In this document: in pieces, positions 8,686 through 18,869 of the stretch
Layout of the letters: the number at the start of each line of letters is the position of its first letter
Position numbering within the stretch: position 1 is the stretch's first letter
Source of the DNA: Rubrivivax sp.
GTDB lineage: Bacteria; Pseudomonadota; Gammaproteobacteria; Burkholderiales; Burkholderiaceae_C
NCBI GenBank assembly: GCA_020852865.1
Contig: JADYZZ010000029.1
Coordinates: 1 to 38,035 of the forward strand
DNA length: 38,035 nt
Direction of reading: 5' to 3'
Program-made: the position numbers and the translations under genes
Notes under the pieces: model-generated
The model's database searches: none
The model's input: only the letters and a program-made list of their open reading frames with translations
Told to the model about the DNA's origin: nothing

Positions 8686-9648
8686 ATGCGCAATCGTTTC
8701 TGGCTGGCCGCCCTGAGCGCGGCATCGATGCTGCTCGCCGCGCTGCCCATGACGGCGGCCGCGCAGCAGTTCGTCAACGTGCTCACCGGCGGCACGAGCG
8801 GCGTGTACTACCCGCTGGGCGTGGCGCTGTCGGGCAACATCGGCAAGGCGCTGCCGAACGCCAAGGTCTCGGTGCAGGCGACCAAGGCGTCGGTCGAGAA
8901 CCTGAACCTGCTGCAGGCCGGCCGCGGCGAGATCGCCTTCACGCTCGGCGACTCGCTGTCCGACGCCTGGAAGGGCAACGAGGAGGCGGGCTTCAAGACG
9001 CCGCTCAGGAAGCTGCGCGGCATCGCCGCCATCTACCCGAACTACATCCAGATCGTCGCGCGCGCCGATGCCGGCATCCGCACGCTGGCCGACCTCAAGG
9101 GCAAGAAGATCTCGGTGGGCGCGCCGCGCTCGGGCACCGAGCTGAACGCGCGTGCCGTGCTCGGCGCCGCCGGGCTCACGTACAAGGACTTCGCCAAGGT
9201 CGAGTACCTGCCTTTCGGGGAATCGGTCGAGCTGATGAAGAACCGCCAGCTCGACGTGACGCTGCAGTCGGCCGGGCTCGGCGTGGCTTCGCTGCGCGAC
9301 CTCGCCACCGCGGTCGAAGTCGTCGTCGTGCCGGTGCCGGCCGACATCATCAAGAAGATAGGCGATCCGGCCTACCTGCCCGCCACGATTCCGGCCGACA
9401 CCTACCGCGGGCAGACGAGCGCCGCAGCGACGGCGGCCGTACAGAACTACCTGGTCACGCACGAGGGCGTGCCGGCCGACGTCGTGTATGCGATGACCAA
9501 GGCGCTGTGGACCGGTCTGGACGCGCTGGTGGCGGCGCATGCGGCGGCCAAGGCGATCAAGCTCGAGCATGCGCTTGACGGCATGCCGCTGCCGCTGCAC
9601 CCGGGCGCCGAGCGCTACTACCGTGAAGTCGGTGTGCTGAAGAACTGA
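8686..9648 (+). CDS. TAXI family TRAP transporter solute-binding receptor
   Basis: A 320-residue periplasmic receptor of the TRAP-associated extracytoplasmic immunogenic (TAXI) family. A signal peptide covers about residues 1-26 (ending MTAAAQ). The mature part opens with FVNVLTGGTSGVYYPLG, the family's hallmark N-terminal motif, and contains LADLKGKKISVGAPRSGTE near 140-160. The start ATG 8686 has AGGAG seven bases upstream; an open frame to 8560 lacks similarity. The next gene is a fused TRAP permease only six bases away, so the two form one sodium-driven importer. TAXI receptors bind glutamate or other carboxylates in characterised cases; this ligand is unknown. Confidence 0.92.
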   Translation: MRNRFWLAALSAASMLLAALPMTAAAQQFVNVLTGGTSGVYYPLGVALSGNIGKALPNAKVSVQATKASVENLNLLQAGRGEIAFTLGDSLSDAWKGNEEAGFKTPLRKLRGIAAIYPNYIQIVARADAGIRTLADLKGKKISVGAPRSGTELNARAVLGAAGLTYKDFAKVEYLPFGESVELMKNRQLDVTLQSAGLGVASLRDLATAVEVVVVPVPADIIKKIGDPAYLPATIPADTYRGQTSAAATAAVQNYLVTHEGVPADVVYAMTKALWTGLDALVAAHAAAKAIKLEHALDGMPLPLHPGAERYYREVGVLKN

Positions 9649-9653
9649 GCGGC

Positions 9654-11740
<2,087 letters not shown>

Positions 11741-11744
<4 letters not shown>

Positions 11745-12136
11745 CGGGCGGCCTGTGCCTGTTCGCCGCGGGCCGGCTGCTCGCCGCGCTGCCCGTGGCG
11801 GCGTTCACGCTCGCCTGGACGCACTCGGTCGAGAAGACGCGCTGGCTCGAGCAGTACCGCATCGAGGGCGCGCGGCTGGTGCTCGAAGGCGCGCAGGTGC
11901 AGGGCAGCGGTGCCGGCATGGAGCCGGCTCCGGGTGCGCAGTGGCGCGACGGTGCCTGGCGATGGAAGCCGACACTGGCGCCGCTTGCCGAGTTGCGCCT
12001 CGCCGCCTCGTCCTACACCGCCGACTACGAGCTGTGCAGCGCGCGCGGCTGCAGCGCGCTGCGGGCGTTGACCGGGGCGTTGGCGCCGGGCACGCCGGTC
12101 AGCGTGGCGGCGTGCGAGGCACCGGTGCGGCCCTGA
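11741..12136 (+). CDS. DUF1850 domain-containing protein
   Basis: A 131-residue protein with a hydrophobic N-terminus (residues about 3-27) followed by WTHSVEKTRWLEQYRIEG, the conserved HSV...E pattern of DUF1850, then GSGAGMEPAPGAQWRDGAWR. DUF1850 genes usually follow TAXI-TRAP permease genes, as here (ATG 11741 overlaps the permease stop), so a role in assembling or modulating the transporter is likely but the function is unknown. Its last 38 bases overlap the convergent nsrR-like gene. Confidence 0.82.
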
Positions 12137-12629
12137 GGCGCCGGCCGGGCCGCCTGCCGCCGGCCTTGTCGGCGATGCCGCTGCGGCCCGCGCGCGCCGC
12201 GCCCCCGGTGCCGGCGTGCACCGCCGGCGGCGGCGTGACGAGGTCCGCCAGCGTCTTGCGGTCGAGTTCGTCGAAGTAGGCGCGCAAGGCCATGCGGAAC
12301 AGGCTCTTGAGCCGGCACGATGCGCTGAGCGTGCAGCGGTCGGCGTCGGCGTCGAAGCATTCGACCATGCGGAAGTCGGTCTCGGCGGCGCGCACGACGT
12401 CGCCGACGCGGATCGCGCGTGGATCGCCGAGCAGCCGCAGCCCGCCGCCGCGGCCGCGCGTGGTCTCGAGCAGGCCCTGCCGGGCGAGATCGGTGACGAT
12501 CTTCATCAGGTGATTGCGCGAGAGCCGGTGCCGCTCGGCCAGCTCGGCCACGGTGACCAGCCGCTCCCGGTGGGCGGCGCAGTACATGAGCACGCGCAGC
12601 GTGTAGTCGGTGTAGTCTGCCAGTCGCAT
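12099..12629 (-). CDS. nsrR: NsrR-type Rrf2 family transcriptional regulator
   Basis: A 176-residue Rrf2 protein. It begins MRLADYTDYTLRVLMYCA, and the winged-helix reads AELAERHRLSRNHLMKIV at 28-45 with the wing TTRGRGGGLRL at 56-66. Cys91, Cys99 and Cys105 (VECFD...CTLSASCRL) fit the three ligands of the NsrR [4Fe-4S] cluster, and Asp8 matches the fourth ligand known in Streptomyces NsrR. NsrR represses NO-detoxification genes until NO attacks its cluster. Residues about 132-176 form a basic, probably disordered tail not usual for the family; the corresponding DNA overlaps the 3' end of the DUF1850 gene. It is divergent from fdxA and the oxidase genes, with candidate operators between. IscR is less likely because of the Cys spacing and the VGDVVRAAE motif. 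Confidence 0.85.
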   Translation of the reverse strand: MRLADYTDYTLRVLMYCAAHRERLVTVAELAERHRLSRNHLMKIVTDLARQGLLETTRGRGGGLRLLGDPRAIRVGDVVRAAETDFRMVECFDADADRCTLSASCRLKSLFRMALRAYFDELDRKTLADLVTPPPAVHAGTGGAARAGRSGIADKAGGRRPGRRLRAAPVPRTPPR

Positions 12630-12679
12630 CGATGTCCCTGCGGCCGCATCCGCTGCAAGGTCGAACGGGATTCTGCTAT

Positions 12680-12701
12680 AAGATGCACGTAAGATGCTAC
12701 T
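12680..12701 (+). promoter_or_regulatory. candidate NsrR operator over an extended -10
   Basis: AAGATGCACGT (12680-12690) is followed directly by AAGATGCTACT (12691-12701), giving two AAGATGC half-sites exactly 11 bp (one helical turn) apart, close to the known NsrR half-site AAGATGCATTT. They overlap or abut a rightward extended -10, TGcTATAAG (12674-12682), which could serve fdxA and the oxidase genes; the -35 (TGCAAG, 12654-12659, 17-bp spacer) is poor. The site lies 50 bases upstream of the regulator's own start, so it could also control nsrR. Binding is inferred from sequence. Confidence 0.55.
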
Positions 12702-12881
12702 TATGTTGTCCCGCGCCGGCTGGCGCACCCGCAGCGCTCCGCGTCGTGCCCGCCACGGCGTGCGGGTCGGCCGCGGGCGGCCCGGCGGCATCGATGCCGG
12801 GCCGGCCCGGCAAGGCCGGGAGCACCTACCCCTCGTTGCTGCCGACGCGCCCGCGTCGACGCCATTTCCGGAGTTGCAACC

Positions 12882-13205
12882 ATGACTTTCGTCGTCACCG
12901 AAGCCTGCATCCGCTGCAAGTACACCGACTGCGTCGACGTCTGCCCGGTCGACGCCTTCCGCGAAGGCCCGAACTTCCTCGCCATCGACCCCAACGAGTG
13001 CATCGACTGCGCCGTCTGCGTTCCCGAGTGCCCGGTGGAGGCGATCTACGCCGAGGAGGACGTGCCCGGCGACCAGCAGGACTTCATCGCGCTCAACGCG
13101 GAGTTGTCGCGCGAGTGGAAGCCCATCACGCGCACCAAGGAGTCGCTGCCCGAGGCCGAGGAGTGGCGGTCGGTGGCCGACAAGCGCTCGGAACTGCAGC
13201 GCTGA
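12882..13205 (+). CDS. fdxA: 7Fe ferredoxin FdxA
   Basis: A 107-residue ferredoxin with two cluster motifs in the first half: C9xxC12xxxxC17xxxC21P and C40xxC43xxC46xxxC50P. That arrangement, with [20 protein letters not shown] and [12 protein letters not shown], is the FdxA type holding one [3Fe-4S] and one [4Fe-4S] cluster. The C-terminal half ([17 protein letters not shown]) is the usual extension. ATG 12882 has GGAG at 12870-12873. It lies downstream of the candidate NsrR sites and 61 bases before the oxidase gene. It could donate electrons at low potential, but its partner (the oxidase set, SUF enzymes, or the indolepyruvate oxidoreductase) is not shown by sequence. Confidence 0.95.
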   Translation: MTFVVTEACIRCKYTDCVDVCPVDAFREGPNFLAIDPNECIDCAVCVPECPVEAIYAEEDVPGDQQDFIALNAELSREWKPITRTKESLPEAEEWRSVADKRSELQR

Positions 13206-13266
13206 ACCATGAGCACGCCGGCCGCCCCGGAGCGCTCGTGCGGCCGCGCGCAGCGCGCGTAGTCTC

Positions 13267-14913
13267 ATGAGCACGGTTGCCATCCTGCTGTCGGCCTTCG
13301 TGCTGTCGGTGGTCGCGCTGCTCGTCTTCGTCTGGTCGCAGCGCCGCGGGCTGTTCGATCGCACGAGCAAGGGCGCCGAGATCATCTTCGCGCGCGGCGA
13401 GATCGGGCGCATCGAGGAGCCGGCGGCCGCGCCGGCGGCGCACGCGGGCCTGCAGGCCTCGCTCGAAGCGGCCGACGCGCTGCGCGCCGGAGCGGTCGAC
13501 GCCGATGAACTGGCCGATCGCGAACGCGCCGACGCATCGACCGCGCCGCTGGTGTTCTTCTTCTTCTGCGCGGCCGTGGTCTGGCTGCTGGTGGCTTCGG
13601 CCGCGGGCCTGACGGCGTCGATCAAGCTGCACGAGCCCGACTGGCTGGTGCAGCAGGCCTGGCTCACCTTCGGCCGCATCCGCACGATCCACCTCAACTC
13701 GGTGGCCTACGGCTGGGCGCCGATGGCGGGGCTCGGCATCGCGATGTTCGTGATTCCGCGGCTGCTCGAGACGCCGCTGCTCGGCGCGCGCTTCGCCTTC
13801 GCCGGCGTCGTGCTGTGGAACGCGGCGCTGATCGCCGGGCTGGGCAGCATCGCCGCCGGCATCAACGACGGGCTCGAATGGCTCGAGATCCCCTGGCAGA
13901 TCGGCATGCTGTTCGCCGCCGGCGGTGCGCTGATGGCGCTGCCGCTGGTGTTCACGCTGGCGAACCGGCGCGTCGCGCAGCTTTACGTCTCGGTCTGGTA
14001 CATGGGGGCAGCGCTGTTCTGGCTGCCGGTGCTGTACGTCGTGGCCAAGTTCCCGGGCCTGCATCAGGGCGTGGAGCAGGCGGCGATGAACTGGTGGTTC
14101 GGCCACAACGTGCTGGGCCTGTTCTACACGCCGCTGGCGCTGGCCACGGTGTACTACTTCCTGCCCAAGATCATCGGCCGGCCGATCGAGTCGTACAACC
14201 TGTCGCTGCTCGGCTTCTGGGGCCTGGCCTTCTTCTACGGCCAGGTCGGCGGCCATCATCTCGTCGGCGGACCGGTGCCCGAGTGGATGGTCACGCTGTC
14301 GATCGTGCAGAGCATGATGATGATCATCCCGGTGGCGGCCTTCACGGTGAACATGTTCCTCACGCTGCGCGGCCGACTGGCGGCGATGCGCTGGTCGCCG
14401 ACGCTGCGCTTCATCGGCCTGGGCGGCCTGATGTACACGGCGAGCTCGGTCCAGGGGTCGTTCGAGGCGTTGCGCAGCGTTCAGGCCGTCACGCACTTCA
14501 CGCACTTCACGGTGGCGCACGCGCACCTCGGGCTGTACGGCTTCGTCACGCTCGTCTTCTTCGGCGCGATGTATTTCGTGATGCCGCGCATCACGGCGCG
14601 CGAATGGCCCTATCCGCGCCTGATCGCGCTGCATTTCTGGCTCGTCGCCTTCGGCATCGGCGTGTACTTCGTCGGCCTCACCGTCGGCGGCTGGCTGCAG
14701 GGTCTGGCGTTGCTCGACGCCGCGCGGCCGTTCATGGATTCGGTGACGGTGACGCTGCCCTACCTCAAGGCGCGCAGCGTCGGCGGCAGCCTGATGGTGC
14801 TGGGCCACCTCGTGTTCGCCTGGCACTTCGCGGCCCTGGTGCTCGGCTTGGGCCCGCGGCGCGACCAGCCGGCACTGCTGCGCCGCTGGTTCGGCAAGGA
14901 GGCGGCGGCGTGA
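13267..14913 (+). CDS. ccoN: C-family (cbb3-like) haem-copper oxidase subunit I with CcoS-like N-terminus
   Basis: A 548-residue catalytic subunit that reduces O2 with a high-spin haem/CuB centre. Inferred ligands: His142 (RTIHLNSVAYGW) and His420 for low-spin haem b, His418 for haem b3, and His280 (WWFGHNVLGLFYT), His330 and His331 (GQVGGHHLVGG) for CuB. Tyr324 lies six residues before the His pair, the place of the His-cross-linked Tyr of cbb3 oxidases; its presence argues for oxygen reduction rather than NO reduction. The Glu of the STFEGP motif of ordinary CcoN reads Gln396 (SSVQGSF). Residues 1-50, one helix then RRGLFDRTSKGAEIIF, resemble CcoS, normally a separate assembly protein; residues 51-92 form a linker. 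No Shine-Dalgarno is clear at ATG 13267. No ccoP, Q, G, H or I follows. Confidence 0.88.
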   Translation: MSTVAILLSAFVLSVVALLVFVWSQRRGLFDRTSKGAEIIFARGEIGRIEEPAAAPAAHAGLQASLEAADALRAGAVDADELADRERADASTAPLVFFFFCAAVVWLLVASAAGLTASIKLHEPDWLVQQAWLTFGRIRTIHLNSVAYGWAPMAGLGIAMFVIPRLLETPLLGARFAFAGVVLWNAALIAGLGSIAAGINDGLEWLEIPWQIGMLFAAGGALMALPLVFTLANRRVAQLYVSVWYMGAALFWLPVLYVVAKFPGLHQGVEQAAMNWWFGHNVLGLFYTPLALATVYYFLPKIIGRPIESYNLSLLGFWGLAFFYGQVGGHHLVGGPVPEWMVTLSIVQSMMMIIPVAAFTVNMFLTLRGRLAAMRWSPTLRFIGLGGLMYTASSVQGSFEALRSVQAVTHFTHFTVAHAHLGLYGFVTLVFFGAMYFVMPRITAREWPYPRLIALHFWLVAFGIGVYFVGLTVGGWLQGLALLDAARPFMDSVTVTLPYLKARSVGGSLMVLGHLVFAWHFAALVLGLGPRRDQPALLRRWFGKEAAA

Positions 14914-15503
14914 AGAGCGAGATCAAGCTGCTGTCGGGCGCGATGGCGACGCTGGCGGTGTCGGTGAGTGTGCTGGTCGTGCTGCCGTATCTGCAGGTGC
15001 ACGACGCGGCGCCGCTGCCGGGGCTGAAGCCGTACTCGAGTGCAGAGCTGCGCGGACGCGAGGTCTACATCGCCAACGGCTGCGTCTACTGCCATTCGCA
15101 GCAGCCGCGCGCCAAGGCCTTCGCGCCCGACTTCGCGCGCGGCTGGGGCCGCGCCACGGTGGCCGGCGACTACGCCTACGACCGGCCGCACCTGCTCGGG
15201 ACGATGCGCACCGGACCCGATCTGATGAACATCGGCGTGCGTCAGCCCAGCGAGCAATGGCAGCTCGGCCACCTGTACCAGCCGCGCGCCTATGTGCCGG
15301 GCAGCATCATGCCGAGCTTCCCGTACCTGTTCGAGCTCAAACCCCAGGCCGACAAGGACGAGGTGACGGTGCAACTGCCCGCCGGGGCGGCGCCCGCCGG
15401 CCGGGTCGTGGTGGCGCGGCCGCAGGCGCTGGATCTGGTGCGCTATCTGCAATCGCTGGACCGCAGCTACCCGGCCGTGCCGGCCGACCGGGGCGGGCCG
15501 TGA
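14910..15503 (+). CDS. ccoO: CcoO-like one-haem cytochrome c subunit
   Basis: A 197-residue membrane-anchored cytochrome c. One N-terminal helix (residues about 8-28, ending LVVLPYLQVHD) anchors it. The haem motif CVYCH is at 58-62 within GREVYIANGCVYCHSQQ, and DYAYDRPHLLGTMRTGPDL (87-105) and the Met ligand in GSIMPSFPYLF (Met134) are all CcoO hallmarks. GTG 14910 overlaps the ccoN stop and has an excellent AAGGAGG at 14896-14902. It would pass electrons from the soluble pool or the next cytochrome to the CcoN low-spin haem. It is slightly shorter than typical CcoO. Confidence 0.92.
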   Translation: MKSEIKLLSGAMATLAVSVSVLVVLPYLQVHDAAPLPGLKPYSSAELRGREVYIANGCVYCHSQQPRAKAFAPDFARGWGRATVAGDYAYDRPHLLGTMRTGPDLMNIGVRQPSEQWQLGHLYQPRAYVPGSIMPSFPYLFELKPQADKDEVTVQLPAGAAPAGRVVVARPQALDLVRYLQSLDRSYPAVPADRGGP

Positions 15504-15531
15504 GCGGCATGCCGTGCCCGGGATCGATGCG

Positions 15532-16131
15532 ATGAAGCCCGACCAGATCCACCCCCAGCAGGCGCGCGAGAACCCCGAGCCGCACGAAGGCGCGCGTCCG
15601 ATGCCCTGGGTCGTCGTCACGCTGACCGCGGCGCTGCTCGTCTTCGCGGTGGTCTACATCGCGCGCTCGGGGATCACGGCGCCGCCGTCCTGGGGTGACG
15701 GCAGAACGCTGGCCGATCTGCAGGGCACGCCGACGGCTGCCGCAGCCGGCGCCGCGGTGGACGGTGCCGCGGTGTACGCGGCACGCTGCTCGGCCTGCCA
15801 CCAGGCCGCCGGCACCGGGCTGCCGGGCGCGTTCCCGCCGCTGGCCGGCTCCGAGTGGGTCGCGGGCAAGGCCTCCACCGCGGTGGCGATCGTGCTGCAC
15901 GGCGTGAGCGGGACATTGACCGTGAAGGGCAGCAAGTACAACGGCGTGATGCCGACCTTCGGGCCGCAGCTGCAGGATGCCGAAGTGGCGGCGGTGCTGA
16001 CGCATGTGCGCTCGAGCTGGGGCAACAGCGCCGCGGCCGTCAGCGCCGCCGACGTGGCCGCCGTACGCAAGGACACCGCCGCCCGCGGCGCGCCGTTCAA
16101 CGGCGACGCCGACCTCGACGCACTGAAGTAG
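15532..16131 (+). CDS. membrane-anchored one-haem cytochrome c
   Basis: A 199-residue cytochrome c with a single transmembrane helix (residues about 25-45, MPWVVVTLTAALLVFAVVYI) and one haem site, CSACH at 86-90, with Met140 (NGVMPTFG) as probable sixth ligand. The fold matches short class I cytochromes c (LPGAFPPLAGSEWV, LTVKGSKYNG). It takes the place CcoP (two haems) holds in ordinary cbb3 clusters, so electron entry here probably uses one haem fewer. ATG 15532 was chosen; an in-frame GTG at 15514 would add six residues. It is followed by the SCO gene. Confidence 0.87.
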   Translation: MKPDQIHPQQARENPEPHEGARPMPWVVVTLTAALLVFAVVYIARSGITAPPSWGDGRTLADLQGTPTAAAAGAAVDGAAVYAARCSACHQAAGTGLPGAFPPLAGSEWVAGKASTAVAIVLHGVSGTLTVKGSKYNGVMPTFGPQLQDAEVAAVLTHVRSSWGNSAAAVSAADVAAVRKDTAARGAPFNGDADLDALK

Positions 16132-16141
16132 GAGCAGCGGC

Positions 16142-17161
<1,020 letters not shown>

Positions 17162-17167
17162 GACAGC

Positions 17168-17785
17168 ATGCGCGCCGGATCATCGCGGCATGTCCTGCGG
17201 CCCCTGCTCGCGCTGCTGCCGCTCGCGCTCGCCTGGCCGGCGCTGCGCGACGCGATCGAGAGCCGCATGTCGTGGCACATGCTGGGCGAGCTGCCGCTGC
17301 TGCTGGCCTCGGGCTGGTGTGCGGCGACGCTGGTGCTGCACCGCGTGCGCGCGCGGCGCTGGCTGCGCCGGCAGCGCCAGCTCGACTGGCGCGGCTGGAC
17401 GACGGCGGTCATGTGGAGCGCGGTGGCGCTGGTGTCGATGCTGCCGCTGGCGCTCGACGCCGTGCTGCTGTGGCCCGCCGCGGCGGCGGCCAAGTACATC
17501 GCCTGGTGGCTCGTCGGATGGCTGCTCGCCGAGGGCTGGACCCGCATGGACGGCGAAGTCCTGCTGTTCTGCGTCGGCAACCTGGCCTGGATGATGGCCA
17601 CCGCGGGCCTGCTGTACCTCGACGCACCGGCGCGCCTGTGCGTGAACTACCTGCAAGACGACCAGCGCCATGCCGGCATCGGCCTGGTGGCGCTCGCACT
17701 CGCGCTCGGGATCCTGGCGTTGCGCCGGGCGCTCGGGGCGCCGCAGCCGAGCGTCGCGGCGGCTCGCTCCTCGGCCGCGCCATAG
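17168..17785 (+). CDS. unknown membrane protein at end of oxidase cluster
   Basis: A 205-residue protein with about five hydrophobic helices (around 10-25, 40-58, 75-95, 100-120, 135-150, 172-188). A conserved-looking segment, ESRMSWHMLGELPLLLASG (about 30-48), has Met and His next to a helix. It recalls CtaG/caa3-assembly-type membrane proteins that handle copper, but I do not recognise the family firmly. It starts seven bases after the SCO gene and ends the + strand cluster, so a role in assembling or copper-loading the oxidase is plausible. Downstream genes are convergent. Confidence 0.7.
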   Translation: MRAGSSRHVLRPLLALLPLALAWPALRDAIESRMSWHMLGELPLLLASGWCAATLVLHRVRARRWLRRQRQLDWRGWTTAVMWSAVALVSMLPLALDAVLLWPAAAAAKYIAWWLVGWLLAEGWTRMDGEVLLFCVGNLAWMMATAGLLYLDAPARLCVNYLQDDQRHAGIGLVALALALGILALRRALGAPQPSVAAARSSAAP

Positions 17786-17790
17786 CCTGA

Positions 17791-17804
17791 TCGGCGCGCG
17801 CCGA
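17791..17804. terminator. palindrome between convergent operons
   Basis: TCGGCGCGCGCCGA is a perfect 14-bp palindrome in the 38-base gap between the oxidase cluster and the convergent suf operon. It could fold as a weak bidirectional terminator, but there is no T-run on either side. Confidence 0.3.
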
Positions 17805-17823
17805 CCGAGGCGCAGGCGCTGCG

Positions 17824-18366
17824 TCAGAGCCCCAGCGCGAGCGCCGCCGCCTCGGACATCATCGAGCGCTCCCAGGGCGGATCGAAGACGACCTCGACCT
17901 CGGCGTCGCCCACGCCGGGCAGCGCCAGCAGCTTGTCGGTGGCTTCGGCAGCGATCGCCTCGCCCATGCCGCAACCCGGCGCGGTGAGCGTCATCTTGAC
18001 GCTGACGCGGTACTTGCCGTCGTCCATCGGCAGCACATCGCAGACGTAGACCAGGCCGAGCTCGACGATGTCGACCGGGATCTCCGGGTCGTAGCAGGTC
18101 TTGAGCGTCTGCCAGACCAGGCCGCGCAGTTCGTCGGGGCCGGCGTCGGCGGGCAGCGTGGGGCTCTCGGGCACGGGCTTGCCGATGGCGTCGGCGTCGG
18201 CGCCGCGCAGGCGCATGAGCTGGCCGTGCACGAGCAGCGTGAACGAACCGCCGAGCGCCTGCGTGATCATGGCCTCGGTTCCGGCATCGAGCTCGACGAC
18301 CTCGCCCTGCGGGACGATCTCGGCGCGCACGGCGCGCGTCGTCACGACGAGTTCACGCTTGCGCAT
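17824..18366 (-). CDS. sufT: putative Fe-S assembly protein SufT (DUF59/MIP18)
   Basis: A 180-residue protein whose C-terminal ~100 residues are a MIP18/DUF59 domain: TLKTCYDPEIPVDIVELGLVY (about 88-108), VKMTLTAPGCGMGEAIA (123-139) with the family Cys, and VEVVFDPPWERSMMSEAA. The N-terminal part (about 1-75) is the SufT extension. SufT helps mature Fe-S proteins, mainly when demand is high. Its ATG (18366) lies inside the sufU gene, which ends at 18353, so the two overlap by 14 bases and are probably coupled. It is the last gene of the suf operon. Confidence 0.9.
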   Translation of the reverse strand: MRKRELVVTTRAVRAEIVPQGEVVELDAGTEAMITQALGGSFTLLVHGQLMRLRGADADAIGKPVPESPTLPADAGPDELRGLVWQTLKTCYDPEIPVDIVELGLVYVCDVLPMDDGKYRVSVKMTLTAPGCGMGEAIAAEATDKLLALPGVGDAEVEVVFDPPWERSMMSEAAALALGL

Positions 18367-18805
18367 CGGCGTCGTCCAGGGTGCGCATCAGGGCGTGCCA
18401 GCCGAGCAGGGCGCACTTGATGCGGCTGGGGTAGCGGCGCACGCCGGCCAGGCTCGTGAGCTTGCCCAGTTGTGCCGCCTCGGGTTCGAGCTCGCCGGTC
18501 AGTACGGCGCGGAAGCGCTGCTGCAGGTCGCGGGCGAAGGCCACGTCGCGGCCGTACAGCGCCTCGCTCATCATCGAGCTCGAGGCGATGCAGATCGCGC
18601 AGCCCTGGCCCTGAAAGCGGATGTCGCGCAGCGTGCTGCCGTCGCGCAGGACCGCGACCTCGACGTCGTCGCCGCACGAGGGGTTGTGGCCGCGCGCGCG
18701 CTGCGTGGCCTCGGGCAGCGGCCCGAAGCGGCGCGGCGAGCGCTTGTGGTCCATGACCACGTCCTGGTACAGGTCGAGCTCGACGGGCTGCTGGTGCTCG
18801 TTCAT
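18353..18805 (-). CDS. sufU: SufU sulfur-transfer/scaffold-like protein
   Basis: A 150-residue SufU/IscU-fold protein. It has the zinc-site residues Cys44 and Asp46 (NPSCGDDVEV), Cys69 (QGQGCAICIASSSMMSEAL) and Cys131 (RIKCALLGWHAL). The 18-20 residue insert between the second and third Cys regions and the preceding LYQDVVMDHKRSPRR are typical of SufU rather than IscU. SufU takes sulfur from SufS via its zinc-bound Cys. ATG 18805 has GGAGGGG at 18810-18816. It stands in place of SufE, which is absent here. Confidence 0.93.
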   Translation of the reverse strand: MNEHQQPVELDLYQDVVMDHKRSPRRFGPLPEATQRARGHNPSCGDDVEVAVLRDGSTLRDIRFQGQGCAICIASSSMMSEALYGRDVAFARDLQQRFRAVLTGELEPEAAQLGKLTSLAGVRRYPSRIKCALLGWHALMRTLDDADAQA

Positions 18806-18869
18806 CGAGCCCCTCCGGGCTGGCGCGCCGGTCCGCTGCCGGCCGGCGTGCGGCTTGCGGGCGTGTGAA

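Noticed and set aside
13267..14913. Assignment as a nitric oxide reductase (NorB)
   Set aside because: The cross-linking Tyr position six residues before the CuB His pair is kept and a CcoO partner follows; cNOR lacks that Tyr and pairs with NorC.
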